Below are positions 52,492-61,070 of a stretch of DNA of 64,000 nucleotides, one piece after another; positions within the stretch are counted from its first letter, which is position 1, and every line of letters starts with the position of its first letter. The stretch comes from Microvirga sp. ACRRW (GTDB taxonomy: Bacteria > Pseudomonadota > Alphaproteobacteria > Rhizobiales > Beijerinckiaceae), in contig NZ_JAKRNJ010000008.1 of assembly GCF_022346925.1 (NCBI RefSeq), positions 62,001 to 126,000 of the forward strand, written 5' to 3'. A program made the translations under genes and the position numbers. The notes under the pieces are model-generated. The model saw only the letters and a program-made list of their open reading frames with translations. It searched no databases and was not told where the DNA came from.

Positions 52492-52691
52492 TGCGGAAGC
52501 ACAAGGCCTTGTATGGAGCGGCCGATCTTGTCGGGGGCTGCCTCCCCATAGGGAGGGGGTGTGCGTTTTGGCACATTGTAACGTGTCGGTCCGGTGCGGA
52601 ATTCTTGCCGAGTAGCCAAGCTCAGCTAGTTACTTGGCAAATAGAATAACAGAACATTCGCACCGGGGGCCCAAACTAAAGGGCTGACACT

Positions 52692-54542
52692 ATGACTTCG
52701 CCAAACGCATGGGGATCGATTTTCTCCGTCAACACCACCACGAAAGCAGATCAGTATCTTCCGAAGATGCATGCCTTGAAGGACGGCTCCTTCGTGGCGA
52801 TCTGGCAGGATGACAGCCGAGCTGGGGCCGATAAGAGCAGCAGTGCCATTCGAGGCCAGTTGTTCAATGCCGACGGCAGTAAAAAGGGTGGTGAGTTCCT
52901 CGTTAATACGATCAATACCAACGGATGGCAGGGGTCACCTGTCGTCACTGTCCTGAACGATGGTCGCTTTGTCGTGGCATGGGAAGATGAATTGACGGGC
53001 TTCATCATGGGCCGCGCTTATCAGGCTAATGGTGCAGCCGTCGGCGACGAGTTCAAGATCAGTTCCACGGGCGAAGATCATTATGCCTCAATCACGGCCC
53101 GTGCGAATGGCGGCTTTGCCGTTTCCTACCGGGACGAGGACGGCAAGAACCGCATCAAAAACTTCGATGCCAACTTGCAGGCTGGCTCTGAAGCGGTGTT
53201 GGGTACCACCTCATCGATTACGAAGATTGTTGGCTTGCAAGGCCACTCCATCCTTTTCTCCGGTGCCACCGGGGACATACGAGGTCTCATCGTGAATGAC
53301 GATGGCACCGTACCTGCCGGCGGGAAGCCTTTCGTCATTCCGACAACCGGCGAGTACAATTATAGGCCTGTGGCGACAAAGTTGGCGGACGGACGCGTCC
53401 TTGTCGCTTGGGCAAGCGATAACTTTACGTCTAGTGGCAATGAGGTCTCTCAGATCAAAGGTCAGATCCTGAACGCCAATGGTACGCTGAGCGGTGGTGA
53501 GTTGGTGCTCAGCGCTGCCGATCTGGTGGATTCCGAAGTCGCAGCCGTTACCGCTCTCGCAGATGGCGGCTTCGCAGTGGCCTACATCGACCAGGTTGAG
53601 GATCGCAACTCCGCCGATATCCATGTTGCATCCTTCACCAGCAATGGTGTGCGAGTCAGCGATGATATCGTCGAGCGCGCCTATGATCGCGGATATGAGA
53701 ACATCGAGATCTCTGGCCTCGCGGATGGTCGCGTAGCCGTGTCCTGGACCAACAGTGTTAGCCAGTTCGACGATTTCGGTACGGGCATCCACGGCCAGAT
53801 CCTGGACCTGCGCCAGAAGGCTGTGACCGTCAACGGCACGGCTGGAGACGACTGGTATTTCGGCTCGCGCTTCAGCGACACGCTCAACGGCAACGGCGGC
53901 AATGATGTGCTCAACGGCGCAGGCGGCGCTGACCGCATGGCAGGCGGAGCCGGCAACGATACCTATTATGTCGACCACAAGTCCGACAGGGCGATCGAGA
54001 CTTCTAGCCGCGACGGCATCGACACGGTCTATGCCAGCCTCAGCCACACTCTGGGCGCTCACGTGGAGAAGCTCATCGGTACCGGCTCGGCCGCAATCGC
54101 ACTCACCGGCAACAGCCTCGCCAACACGATCACCGGCAATGGCGCCAAGAACACCATCAAGGGTCAATCCGGCAACGATGTGATCAACGGCGGCTATGGC
54201 AACGACGTGCTCTATGGCGGCTCCGGCCGGGACAGCTTCGTGTTCGATACGGCCCTGAACAAGGGCGCGAATGTGGACGCGCTCAAGGACTTCAATGTGA
54301 AGGACGACACGATCCGCCTGGACAACGCGATCTTCACCAAGCTGACCGCGACTGGCACGCTCAACCGGGCGTTCTTCAAGATCGGCGCGAAGGCTGAGGA
54401 TCGAAACGACTTCGTCCTCTATAACGACGAGACCGGCGCGCTCTCCTACGATGCCGACGGATCGGGCCGGGGCGCTGCGATCAAGATCGCTCAGCTCAAA
54501 GCAGGCTTGGACCTGACAGCTCGCGATTTCATCGTCATCTAA
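52692..54542 (+). CDS. RTX protein with propeller-like repeats, paralogue of 50661
   Basis: A 616 aa protein. The first 380 residues carry repeated L-K-D-G-S-F-V-A-I-W, L-N-D-G-R-F-V-V-A-W, L-A-D-G-R-V-L-V-A-W and L-A-D-G-G-F-A-V-A-Y phrases, each followed by I-x-G-Q-x-x-x-A-x-G-x-x-x-G-G-E-type strands, again a propeller-like array. RTX repeats and one V-D-H-K-S-D-R-A-I-E-T-S-S-R-D-G module follow. The last 190 residues are very close to those of the 46982 gene although the N-termini are unrelated. It ends in D-F-I-V-I. Confidence 0.84.
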   Translation: MTSPNAWGSIFSVNTTTKADQYLPKMHALKDGSFVAIWQDDSRAGADKSSSAIRGQLFNADGSKKGGEFLVNTINTNGWQGSPVVTVLNDGRFVVAWEDELTGFIMGRAYQANGAAVGDEFKISSTGEDHYASITARANGGFAVSYRDEDGKNRIKNFDANLQAGSEAVLGTTSSITKIVGLQGHSILFSGATGDIRGLIVNDDGTVPAGGKPFVIPTTGEYNYRPVATKLADGRVLVAWASDNFTSSGNEVSQIKGQILNANGTLSGGELVLSAADLVDSEVAAVTALADGGFAVAYIDQVEDRNSADIHVASFTSNGVRVSDDIVERAYDRGYENIEISGLADGRVAVSWTNSVSQFDDFGTGIHGQILDLRQKAVTVNGTAGDDWYFGSRFSDTLNGNGGNDVLNGAGGADRMAGGAGNDTYYVDHKSDRAIETSSRDGIDTVYASLSHTLGAHVEKLIGTGSAAIALTGNSLANTITGNGAKNTIKGQSGNDVINGGYGNDVLYGGSGRDSFVFDTALNKGANVDALKDFNVKDDTIRLDNAIFTKLTATGTLNRAFFKIGAKAEDRNDFVLYNDETGALSYDADGSGRGAAIKIAQLKAGLDLTARDFIVI

Positions 54543-54566
54543 AGCAGGCCCCATTTCAGGCTTGGG

Positions 54567-54595
54567 AAAGGCAGCTTCGGCTGCCTTTTCTTTTT
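54567..54595 (+). terminator. terminator of RTX gene 52692-54542
   Basis: AAAGGCAGC (54567-54575) and GCTGCCTTT (54580-54588) form a perfect stem around a stable TTCG tetraloop, followed by TCTTTTT. Confidence 0.9.
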
Positions 54596-54806
54596 CAAGG
54601 AGGCTTCCTTCTCTTCCGGTCAGGCAAAAGACCTGCCCGGGATTGGCAGCTGCCAGGGCGATGGGTTTTCGGTCAAAGCCAAGGCAAATAAGCTCAGGCC
54701 TCTCAGGCGATTGTTGGGGACAGGCCTGTGAAGAACGCCTTCGGGGCGCTTGTCCCGGACGCCTGGGGGCTCCACAACAGCCTCATGTGAACGAGGAGAG
54801 GCTCCG

Positions 54807-55328
54807 ATGGCGGGCAGTGTGAACAAGGTGATCTTGGTGGGCAATCTGGGTCGAGACCCGGAGGTGCGGCGCCTGAACAACGGCGAGCCGGTGGTGAACC
54901 TGCGGATCGCCACCTCCGAGAGCTGGAAGGACAAGGCCACCGGCGAGCGCAAGGAAAAGACCGAGTGGCACTCGGTGGTGATCTTCAATGAGAACCTGGC
55001 GCGGGTGGCCGAGCAGTACCTGAAGAAGGGCTCGAAGGTGTATGTCGAGGGCCAGCTTCAGACGCGCAAGTGGACCGACCAGCAGGGCGTGGAGAAGTAC
55101 TCGACGGAAGTGGTGCTGCAGCGTTTCCGCGGCGAGCTGACGATCCTGGATGGGCGCCAGGGCGGTTCTTCGTCGGAGTACGGCGACAACGAGGAGGGTG
55201 GCGGCCAGATCAGCCGCGGCGGCGATTTCGGTCGCTCCTCCCCCATGGAGCGCAGGCCCGCTCCGAGCTCCGGTGGCGGCGGTGGCGGGTCGCGCTACAA
55301 CGATCTCGACGACGACATTCCGTTCTAG
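54807..55328 (+). CDS. ssb: single-stranded DNA-binding protein
   Basis: Binds ssDNA in replication and repair. The OB fold covers residues 1-110 ([23 protein letters not shown]), followed by a G/S-rich disordered linker and the acidic tip D-D-D-I-P-F that recruits partner proteins. Length is 173 aa. A purine-rich GAGGAGAGG before ATG 54807 marks the start; an in-frame GTG at 54750 is rejected. It would normally sit beside uvrA; here four RTX genes lie between. No LexA box seen in its 264-bp upstream gap. Confidence 0.95.
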   Translation: MAGSVNKVILVGNLGRDPEVRRLNNGEPVVNLRIATSESWKDKATGERKEKTEWHSVVIFNENLARVAEQYLKKGSKVYVEGQLQTRKWTDQQGVEKYSTEVVLQRFRGELTILDGRQGGSSSEYGDNEEGGGQISRGGDFGRSSPMERRPAPSSGGGGGGSRYNDLDDDIPF

Positions 55329-55336
55329 GATATGAG

Positions 55337-55407
55337 AAAGGCCGCCCATGCAATCAGGCGGCCTTCCTGACTTTTTCATGGAAGGCCCGGAGCGCATCCG
55401 GGCCTTT
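55337..55407. terminator. tandem hairpins between ssb and RTX gene
   Basis: AAGGCCGCC (55338-55346)/GGCGGCCTT (55357-55365) follows the ssb stop. AAGGCCCGGA (55382-55391)/TCCGGGCCTT (55397-55406) lies before the stop of the minus-strand RTX gene. Short A/T ends on each allow use as separate terminators for the two convergent genes. Confidence 0.75.
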
Positions 55408-55413
55408 CGTCGT

Positions 55414-56844
55414 TCAGAGAATGAAGTCGGCTGCCGAGAGATGGGCCTTCAGCACGCCGTCCAGCTTGATGTAGTGGGTCGTCCCGGACAGGTAGATCAC
55501 CGTGTATTCGGCCCTCTGGTTCATTTTGAGGCTCTCGAATGAGCCAAAGCGCCAAGCCCGAATGTCGATCTGATCCTCGCCGGGGCGGAAGTACAGGATG
55601 GTGTCCTTGCCGGAGGCCGCATCGAACGCGAAGATGTCGCGTCCGCCGCCGCCGTCGAGGGTATCGTTTCCGGTGCCGCCGTTGAGGTAATCGTTGCCGG
55701 TGCCGCCGTAGGACGAGTCGCCGATCAGCCTGTCATTGCCGGAGCCGCCGATCAGCGTGTCGTTGCCGTATCCGGCATAAGGGCTCGTGACGTTGGCGTC
55801 GCCGTAAAGAATGTCGTTGCCGGAGCTGCCGTTCAGATAATCGTGTCCGCCGGTGCTGGAATTGTCGAGCGTCGCGGCATCGCCGTAAATGGTGTCGCTG
55901 CCGGAGTTGCCATGAAGGGTGTCGTTCCCTCCAACGGAGGAGCCGCTCATCGTCAAGGCATCGCCGTAGAGGATGTTGTTGCCGCTCTCGCCATACAGCG
56001 TGTCTGCGCCGCCCCTGGCATTGTCCTTCAGGTAATATGCATCGCCATACAAACGATCATTGTGCGACCCGCCATAGAGCTTGTCGGAGCCGCCGACGGC
56101 CCACTGCGTCAGCTGATAGCCGTCGCCAAAGATCGTATCGTCGGAGCTGCCTCCTTTCAGCAGGTCATCGCCGCCCGTAGCATAGGAGGAGAGGGCGCGC
56201 GCATCGCCGAAAAGCGTGTCGACTCCACTGTCGCCGTTGATCGTATCCGCGCCGCCGCGGGTTTTTCCGCTCATGCCGTAGGCATCGCCATACAGCACAT
56301 CGTTATGATTTCCACCCGACAGGGTATCCGCGCCGCCAATGGCGTAGTTGGCCATGGAATAGGCATCGCCATAAAGAGTATCGTTGTCATTCTCACCATA
56401 GAGGGTGTCCTTGCCCCCGATAGTGTTCGACGTCATGGAATAGGCATCGCCGAAAAGCATGTCGTTGTCGTAGCCGCCATAGATCCTGTCGGCACCGCCC
56501 TTGGCGCTGTTGGCCATGGTGCGGGCGTCTCCGAAGAGCTTGTCATAGCCGTACTCGCCATAAATCTTGTCGGCCCCGCCGATAGCGGATGACTTCATCG
56601 TGTAGGCGTCGCCGTAAACGGTGTCGCCGTCATAGCCCGCCCAGATCGTGTCGCTTGCGCCCTTCGCCTTTGTGCTCAGGGTTTTTGCGTCGCCGTAGAG
56701 GAAATCCGCCCCGTTATAGCCGTAGAGCAGATCCGCAGCGCCCGAGCGCCCGGTCAGCGTGCCGTTTGCGTCACCGTAAAGAGTGTCCGAGGTGCTGGAG
56801 CCTTCGAGAAAATTCTTGGCCAGAGTGCCGATTTTTAGCGCCAT
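55414..56844 (-). CDS. RTX protein built of twelve 27-residue repeats
   Basis: A 476 aa protein. Residues 35-358 are twelve consecutive units of exactly 27 residues with the pattern G-G-x-D-x-L-Y-G-x-x-x-x-D-x-L-Y/F-G-D-A-x-x-x-x-x-x-x-x. That is two RTX nonapeptide turns plus a nine-residue insert that is often D-A-Y-S-M. Ordinary RTX nonapeptides follow (about 359-400). The C-terminal region, ending A-D-F-I-L, holds F-R-P-G-E-D-Q-I-D-I-R-A. The RTX repeats suggest calcium binding and type I export. Its DNA repeat array spans 55771-56742. Confidence 0.85.
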   Translation of the reverse strand: MALKIGTLAKNFLEGSSTSDTLYGDANGTLTGRSGAADLLYGYNGADFLYGDAKTLSTKAKGASDTIWAGYDGDTVYGDAYTMKSSAIGGADKIYGEYGYDKLFGDARTMANSAKGGADRIYGGYDNDMLFGDAYSMTSNTIGGKDTLYGENDNDTLYGDAYSMANYAIGGADTLSGGNHNDVLYGDAYGMSGKTRGGADTINGDSGVDTLFGDARALSSYATGGDDLLKGGSSDDTIFGDGYQLTQWAVGGSDKLYGGSHNDRLYGDAYYLKDNARGGADTLYGESGNNILYGDALTMSGSSVGGNDTLHGNSGSDTIYGDAATLDNSSTGGHDYLNGSSGNDILYGDANVTSPYAGYGNDTLIGGSGNDRLIGDSSYGGTGNDYLNGGTGNDTLDGGGGRDIFAFDAASGKDTILYFRPGEDQIDIRAWRFGSFESLKMNQRAEYTVIYLSGTTHYIKLDGVLKAHLSAADFIL

Positions 56845-57017
56845 TGTTCTTGCGTCCTTTTTCTGGGCGTCACCGTAAGGTGGGTATTGTTAAATCTCTG
56901 TTATAATATTCCTGTAAATTTGACGCTGCGTCATATGAGCCTAGCTTTTCTAGGCGGGGCGGGCTCTATGTCGGTCAGCGCTCTTTGCGCTTCATTCCTG
57001 TTCATCCGGACATGCAA

Positions 57018-57044
57018 AAAGCCCGCCGTTGAAGGGCGGGCTTT
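57018..57044 (-). terminator. terminator of RTX gene 57077-58498
   Basis: AAAGCCCGCC (57018-57027) pairs with GGCGGGCTTT (57035-57044). On the minus strand the stem is followed by TTTTTG. It lies about 33 bp after the stop. Confidence 0.85.
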
Positions 57045-57076
57045 CCTGATCTGGTTCTGATGCCGCGTCGGGCGGA

Positions 57077-58498
57077 TCAGAAGTCGAGGAGGAGGTTGGC
57101 ACTCGTGAGGTTGAACTTGTTGGTCAAGGTCGCGATGTGCTGAGCGGCCTGTGTTCCCGTGCCATCCGGATCGAAATAGAGGCGGCCATCATCCGTATCG
57201 TACAGGAACTGAGACTTGTTCGAAGTCGCCAGCGGATCGGATCCCTTCACGAGGGCATTCGCCTTGTCGAAGCTGAAGCCGTAGTAACTATCCTTGTAGG
57301 ATCTTGAGACGACGAGAAGATCCTTCGATCCGAAGTCTCCAATGACATCCGGCGATGCGCCTCTCCACAATTGCAGCATGAACTGGTCCGCGCCGGAGCC
57401 TCCAAACAACGTATTGCCGTTGCCCGAGATCTTGTCGTCCCCGGCGCCGCCGCTGATCACAATGCCCAATCCTTTAGCACTGCAAGAAAGGATGTCGCTG
57501 CCTTTGGTGCCGATGACCGATGTTCCGTCTGTCGCGGTGTTAATATAGACGGTGGCATTCTCGAACTCCCCGGCGCGGATGCCGCGATAGCCGATATCGA
57601 CCGCGTTCTTGCCGGTGATCTTGGACAAGTTGAGAATGGGATTTGCCGCATCGAGTTCGGTAATGAGGAGGAGCGTGTCGAAACCTTTGCCTCCTAAGCC
57701 GATATCGCTGTCTTCCAAGCCGAGTGTGTCGTTGCCGGTCCCGCCATAGAGCGTATCTTTGGAATCGTCAGACCATCCGCCATTGATATAATCGTCGCCG
57801 GCTCCGCCGTAGAGCTTGTCGGCTCCATCGTCACCGTAGAGGGTGTCGTTGCCGGCATCACCGGTGAGATAATCGTTATCGTCTCCGCCGGAGAGATAAT
57901 CATCTCCAATGCCGCCATAAAGGCTGTCCTTGCCCTCGGCGCCATTCAAGTTGTCATTCCCCTCTTGACCCCAGAGGCGATCACTGCCGGTGTTGCCATA
58001 CAGCCGATCGTTGTCCCATCCGCCGTACAGCCTGTCAGCGCCTTCGTCTCCTCGCAGGTCGTCCCGCCCGCTGCCGCCAATGAGCGTGTCATTGCCGATG
58101 GCGCCATTGATGTAGTCGTCGCCCGCGTCTCCCGCCACGACATCATTGCCTTCGTCGCCATAGAGTTCATCGTTTCCATCGCCGCCCCGGAGGGAGTCGT
58201 TGTCCATGCCGCCGACCATCGTATCGTTGCCCATATCGCCGTAGAGGCGGTCACGGCCTTCGTCCCCGTAGATCTCATCGTTTCCTGCGCCGCCGCGCAG
58301 CACGTCGGAGCCGAGATTGCCGTAAAGGTAGTCGTTGCCGTTGTCGCCGAAGAGCGTGTCGTTGCCCTCGTGACCGGAAAGAACGTCTGCTCCGTCAAGG
58401 CCTTTGAGAATGTCATTGCCGCCAAAGCCGTAGAGCCAATCGATGGACTTGCTGCCGGTCAGGACGTTCTTGCGTGAAGTTCCGAGTTTGACTGCCAT
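57077..58498 (-). CDS. RTX calcium-binding protein, paralogue of 48954-50327
   Basis: A 473 aa protein. Residues about 18-245 are a dense run of RTX nonapeptides (D-N-G-N-D-Y-L-Y-G type, about 24 units), longer than in its paralogue. Next come L-N-L-S-K-I-T-G-K-N-A-V-D-I-G-Y-R-G-I-R-A-G-E-F-E, further RTX units, and an ending with [18 protein letters not shown]. The N-terminal M-A-V-K-L-G-T-S-R-K-N-V-L-T-G-S resembles that of the 27-residue-repeat protein (M-A-L-K-I-G-T-L-A-K-N-F-L-E-G-S), suggesting a common start. Confidence 0.85.
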   Translation of the reverse strand: MAVKLGTSRKNVLTGSKSIDWLYGFGGNDILKGLDGADVLSGHEGNDTLFGDNGNDYLYGNLGSDVLRGGAGNDEIYGDEGRDRLYGDMGNDTMVGGMDNDSLRGGDGNDELYGDEGNDVVAGDAGDDYINGAIGNDTLIGGSGRDDLRGDEGADRLYGGWDNDRLYGNTGSDRLWGQEGNDNLNGAEGKDSLYGGIGDDYLSGGDDNDYLTGDAGNDTLYGDDGADKLYGGAGDDYINGGWSDDSKDTLYGGTGNDTLGLEDSDIGLGGKGFDTLLLITELDAANPILNLSKITGKNAVDIGYRGIRAGEFENATVYINTATDGTSVIGTKGSDILSCSAKGLGIVISGGAGDDKISGNGNTLFGGSGADQFMLQLWRGASPDVIGDFGSKDLLVVSRSYKDSYYGFSFDKANALVKGSDPLATSNKSQFLYDTDDGRLYFDPDGTGTQAAQHIATLTNKFNLTSANLLLDF

Positions 58499-58732
58499 GG
58501 TTTTCCCCTGTGGTTGGCTAACGTTATTCTGTATCTATTTTTCCAGCTTCAAGGGGAGGCCGGGAGTATTTCGCTGCCAACGGAGCGGCGTGTGCGCTAA
58601 CGCACATGGATGGCCGGGCTCCATTTCCGGCAAAAGGGCAGGGACCCAGCTCCCTTCCTGCCTGAGGGAAGGGTGACAGAGGCGCCCAGGAGCGGTAAGA
58701 GGCGGAAACCTTTGAAAAACCCATTGATCGCC

Positions 58733-59845
58733 ATGACCTCGCCCGCTCTCGATACCCTTTTCACCTGGATCCGCACCGAAAGCCCGACCCATGACGTGGC
58801 CGGGGTGAACCTGATGATGGATCTCGTCGTCTCTCAGATGGAGGGCGCGCCGGTCGCCATCGAGCGCATTCCGGGAGAGGAGGGGCTGGGCGACGCGCTG
58901 ATCCTGCGCGCGGGACCCCAGACGGACGAGCCCGCCATCCTGATCATGTCGCATCTCGACACGGTGCACCCGGTCGGGACCATCCAGCACGACCTGCCGC
59001 TGCGGATCGAAGGGGATCGGCTCTACGGCCCCGGCGTCTACGACATGAAGGCGAGCGCCTGGTTCACTCTCGAAGCCTTCAAGGAAGTGGCCCGCAAGGG
59101 CACGGCGGCGCGGCCGCTGATCTATCTCGTCACGCCCGACGAGGAGATCGGCTCGCCCATGACGCGGCCGATCATCGAGGATCTCGCCCGCCGCTCGGCC
59201 TACGTTCTCGTCACCGAGCCGAGCCGCGACGGGGGCCAGATCGTCACCGCGCGAAAGGGTGTCGGACGCTTCGACGTGCATGTGGAAGGCCGCCCGGCTC
59301 ATGCGGGCTCGCGTCATGCGGAAGGACGCAACGCGGTCTATGAAGCCGCCCGCCAGATCCTCGCCATCGAGGCGATGACGGATTACGCGCGTGGCATCAC
59401 GACGACGGTTGGTATGGTGTCAGGCGGCACTGCGGTGAACACGATCCCGCAGCATTGCAGCTTCCCCGTCGACCTGCGCGTCGAGACAGTGGCGGACGGC
59501 GAGGCGCTGACCAAGGCGATCCTCGGTTTGAAGCCCCACAACCCCGATTTCAAACTCACTGTCACCGGCGGCATGAACCGTCCGCCTTACGAGCGCACGG
59601 AAGGCACGTCGAGGCTGTTCGATCACGCGAAGTCGCTGGCTGCCGAGATCGGCTTCGAGCTCGTCTCCGCGCCGCGTGTCGGCGGCGGATCGGACGGCAA
59701 TTTCACGGCGGCCTTGGGCGTGCCCACCCTCGATGGCCTCGGCATCGACGGCAATGGCGCGCATACGCTGCAGGAATACGGCGTGATCTCCACCATCGCG
59801 CCGCGTCAGGAACTCATGAAGCGCCTCATGGAGACGCTGCGCTGA
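58733..59845 (+). CDS. M20 family metallopeptidase (ArgE/DapE/CPG2 type)
   Basis: A 370 aa zinc-dependent exo-type hydrolase. Metal and catalytic blocks are S-H-L-D-T-V-H-P (H and D), G-V-Y-D-M-K-A (bridging D), and T-P-D-E-E-I-G-S (general base E and ligand E). The dimerisation lid follows (G-R-F-D-V-H-V-E-G-R-P-A-H-A-G). It most resembles glutamate carboxypeptidase (CPG2)-like members. Start chosen at ATG 58733 (M-T-S-P-A-L-D-T-L). The GNAT gene overlaps or directly follows its stop. Confidence 0.88.
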   Translation: MTSPALDTLFTWIRTESPTHDVAGVNLMMDLVVSQMEGAPVAIERIPGEEGLGDALILRAGPQTDEPAILIMSHLDTVHPVGTIQHDLPLRIEGDRLYGPGVYDMKASAWFTLEAFKEVARKGTAARPLIYLVTPDEEIGSPMTRPIIEDLARRSAYVLVTEPSRDGGQIVTARKGVGRFDVHVEGRPAHAGSRHAEGRNAVYEAARQILAIEAMTDYARGITTTVGMVSGGTAVNTIPQHCSFPVDLRVETVADGEALTKAILGLKPHNPDFKLTVTGGMNRPPYERTEGTSRLFDHAKSLAAEIGFELVSAPRVGGGSDGNFTAALGVPTLDGLGIDGNGAHTLQEYGVISTIAPRQELMKRLMETLR

Positions 59846-59859
59846 TTGCGGTCTCCGAT

Positions 59860-60315
59860 TTGCGCGACCGGCCGGAATTCGCAAACACGGTTGCGGATCG
59901 CGTCTGGCGCGCCTTCTGGAAAGACGACGGCCATCCGCTCGAATTGCTGACGGGTCTCGTGCAGCAGAATCTGGAAGCTGGGCCCATTCCGACATCCTTC
60001 GTCGCACATGATGGCGAACGCTTTCTCGGCACGGTCTCCGTCATCGTCAACGACGAGGAACTGAGGCCGCAATACACGCCGTGGATCGCGGCTTTGTGGG
60101 TCGATCCGGAGGACCGTCAGCAGGGCATCGGTGCGGCTCTTGTCGACAGAGCGGCAAAGTTCGCTTTCACGACGGGTGCACAGCGGGTCTATCTTCTCAC
60201 CCGTGAGCGCAGGCGCGCTTATTATGAGGGCCTGGGCTGGGCGGTTCTCGAAGCCGATGCGCCGGAGCTTGGACTGCACATTCTGACCAGGGATCGAGGC
60301 GAGGGGCATTCGTGA
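59860..60315 (+). CDS. GNAT family N-acetyltransferase
   Basis: A 151 aa acetyltransferase-fold protein: W-I-A-A-L-W-V-D-P-E-D-R-Q-Q-G-I-G-A-A-L-V-D-R-A contains the acetyl-CoA loop (Q-x-x-G-I-G-x-A), and Y-L-L-T-R-E-R-R-R-A-Y-Y-E-G-L-G-W the C-terminal hallmark. The frame has no ATG or GTG near its start; TTG 59860 is used here, with ATT 59845 overlapping the M20 stop as the alternative, which would make I-A-V-S-D-L-R-D. Translation coupled to the M20 gene is likely. rppH overlaps its stop. Confidence 0.8.
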   Translation: MRDRPEFANTVADRVWRAFWKDDGHPLELLTGLVQQNLEAGPIPTSFVAHDGERFLGTVSVIVNDEELRPQYTPWIAALWVDPEDRQQGIGAALVDRAAKFAFTTGAQRVYLLTRERRRAYYEGLGWAVLEADAPELGLHILTRDRGEGHS

Positions 60316-60827
60316 TGGGAAGCGACAAGGATGCGCTTTACCGCCCCAATGTGGGCATCGCGCTTTTCAATCGTCTCGGGCAGGTTTTGATTGCCAAATC
60401 CCTTGGCGACGACGGGCCGGAGATCGTCGTGCCGGGGCATGAATGGCAGATGCCGCAGGGCGGAATCGATGAGGGTGAAGAGCCTTTGACGGCGGCGTGG
60501 CGGGAGCTGCGCGAGGAGACATGCGTCACGAACGCGGTCTACTTAGGCGAGATGAAGGTTTGGCTCGATTATGACTTTCCACCCTATGACGGCCCGCCTC
60601 ATCGTCTCGCCCGCTTCCGCGGCCAGCGCCAGAAATGGTTTGCGTTCCGCTTCACGGGCGAGGACCGCGAGATCGACGTGACGCTCGCGCATGACGGCGC
60701 GCCGCAGGAATTCAGCGAGTGGCGCTGGGCCGATCTTGCGGATACGCCCATCCTCGTGGTGCCGTTCAAGCGCGAGGTCTACGTGCATGTGGCGGAAGCG
60801 TTCCTGCCATTTGCAAAACCGCTCTGA
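60315..60827 (+). CDS. rppH: RNA pyrophosphohydrolase (Nudix)
   Basis: Removes pyrophosphate from the 5' end of mRNAs, which triggers decay. The opening Y-R-P-N-V-G-I-A-L-F-N and Q-M-P-Q-G-G-I-D-E-G-E are RppH hallmarks. The Nudix box G-x5-E-x7-R-E-L-x-E-E is complete, except that the final G is C (E-E-T-C-V). Length 170 aa. ATG 60315 overlaps the GNAT stop; GTG 60312 is an alternative. Confidence 0.92.
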   Translation: MGSDKDALYRPNVGIALFNRLGQVLIAKSLGDDGPEIVVPGHEWQMPQGGIDEGEEPLTAAWRELREETCVTNAVYLGEMKVWLDYDFPPYDGPPHRLARFRGQRQKWFAFRFTGEDREIDVTLAHDGAPQEFSEWRWADLADTPILVVPFKREVYVHVAEAFLPFAKPL

Positions 60828-60848
60828 CAGGCGGGCTCGGGAACCGCT

Positions 60849-61040
60849 TCAGCGCTCGCTCTTCTCATCCGGCAACGCGAGTTCGGGGTGCTTCTGAATC
60901 AGCGCGTCCCGGTCATTGGCGAGATTGTCCCAGGTCCGCGCCATCTCCAGCAGCTGATCGCGCTGCGGCCCTTCAGGAACCTGCTTGGCGAGAACGCGGC
61001 ACTCCTCGGCATGCTTGCGGTATTCGGATGCTTTCTTCAC
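60849..61040 (-). CDS. small hypothetical protein
   Basis: A 63 aa charged, helical protein: E-Y-R-K-H-A-E-E-C-R-V-L-A-K-Q and R-D-Q-L-L-E-M-A-R-T-W-D-N-L-A resemble a small family common in Rhizobiales with no assigned function. GTG start at 61040 with GAGGG 8 bp upstream. It is convergent with rppH and follows marC on the same strand. Confidence 0.6.
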   Translation of the reverse strand: MKKASEYRKHAEECRVLAKQVPEGPQRDQLLEMARTWDNLANDRDALIQKHPELALPDEKSER

Positions 61041-61070
61041 GACGTTTCCCTCGTGTGACAGCTTATGCTG

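Noticed and set aside
55771-56742. 81-bp periodicity considered as a CRISPR-like or satellite array
   Set aside because: The period is in frame and encodes twelve 27-residue RTX units; it is a protein repeat.
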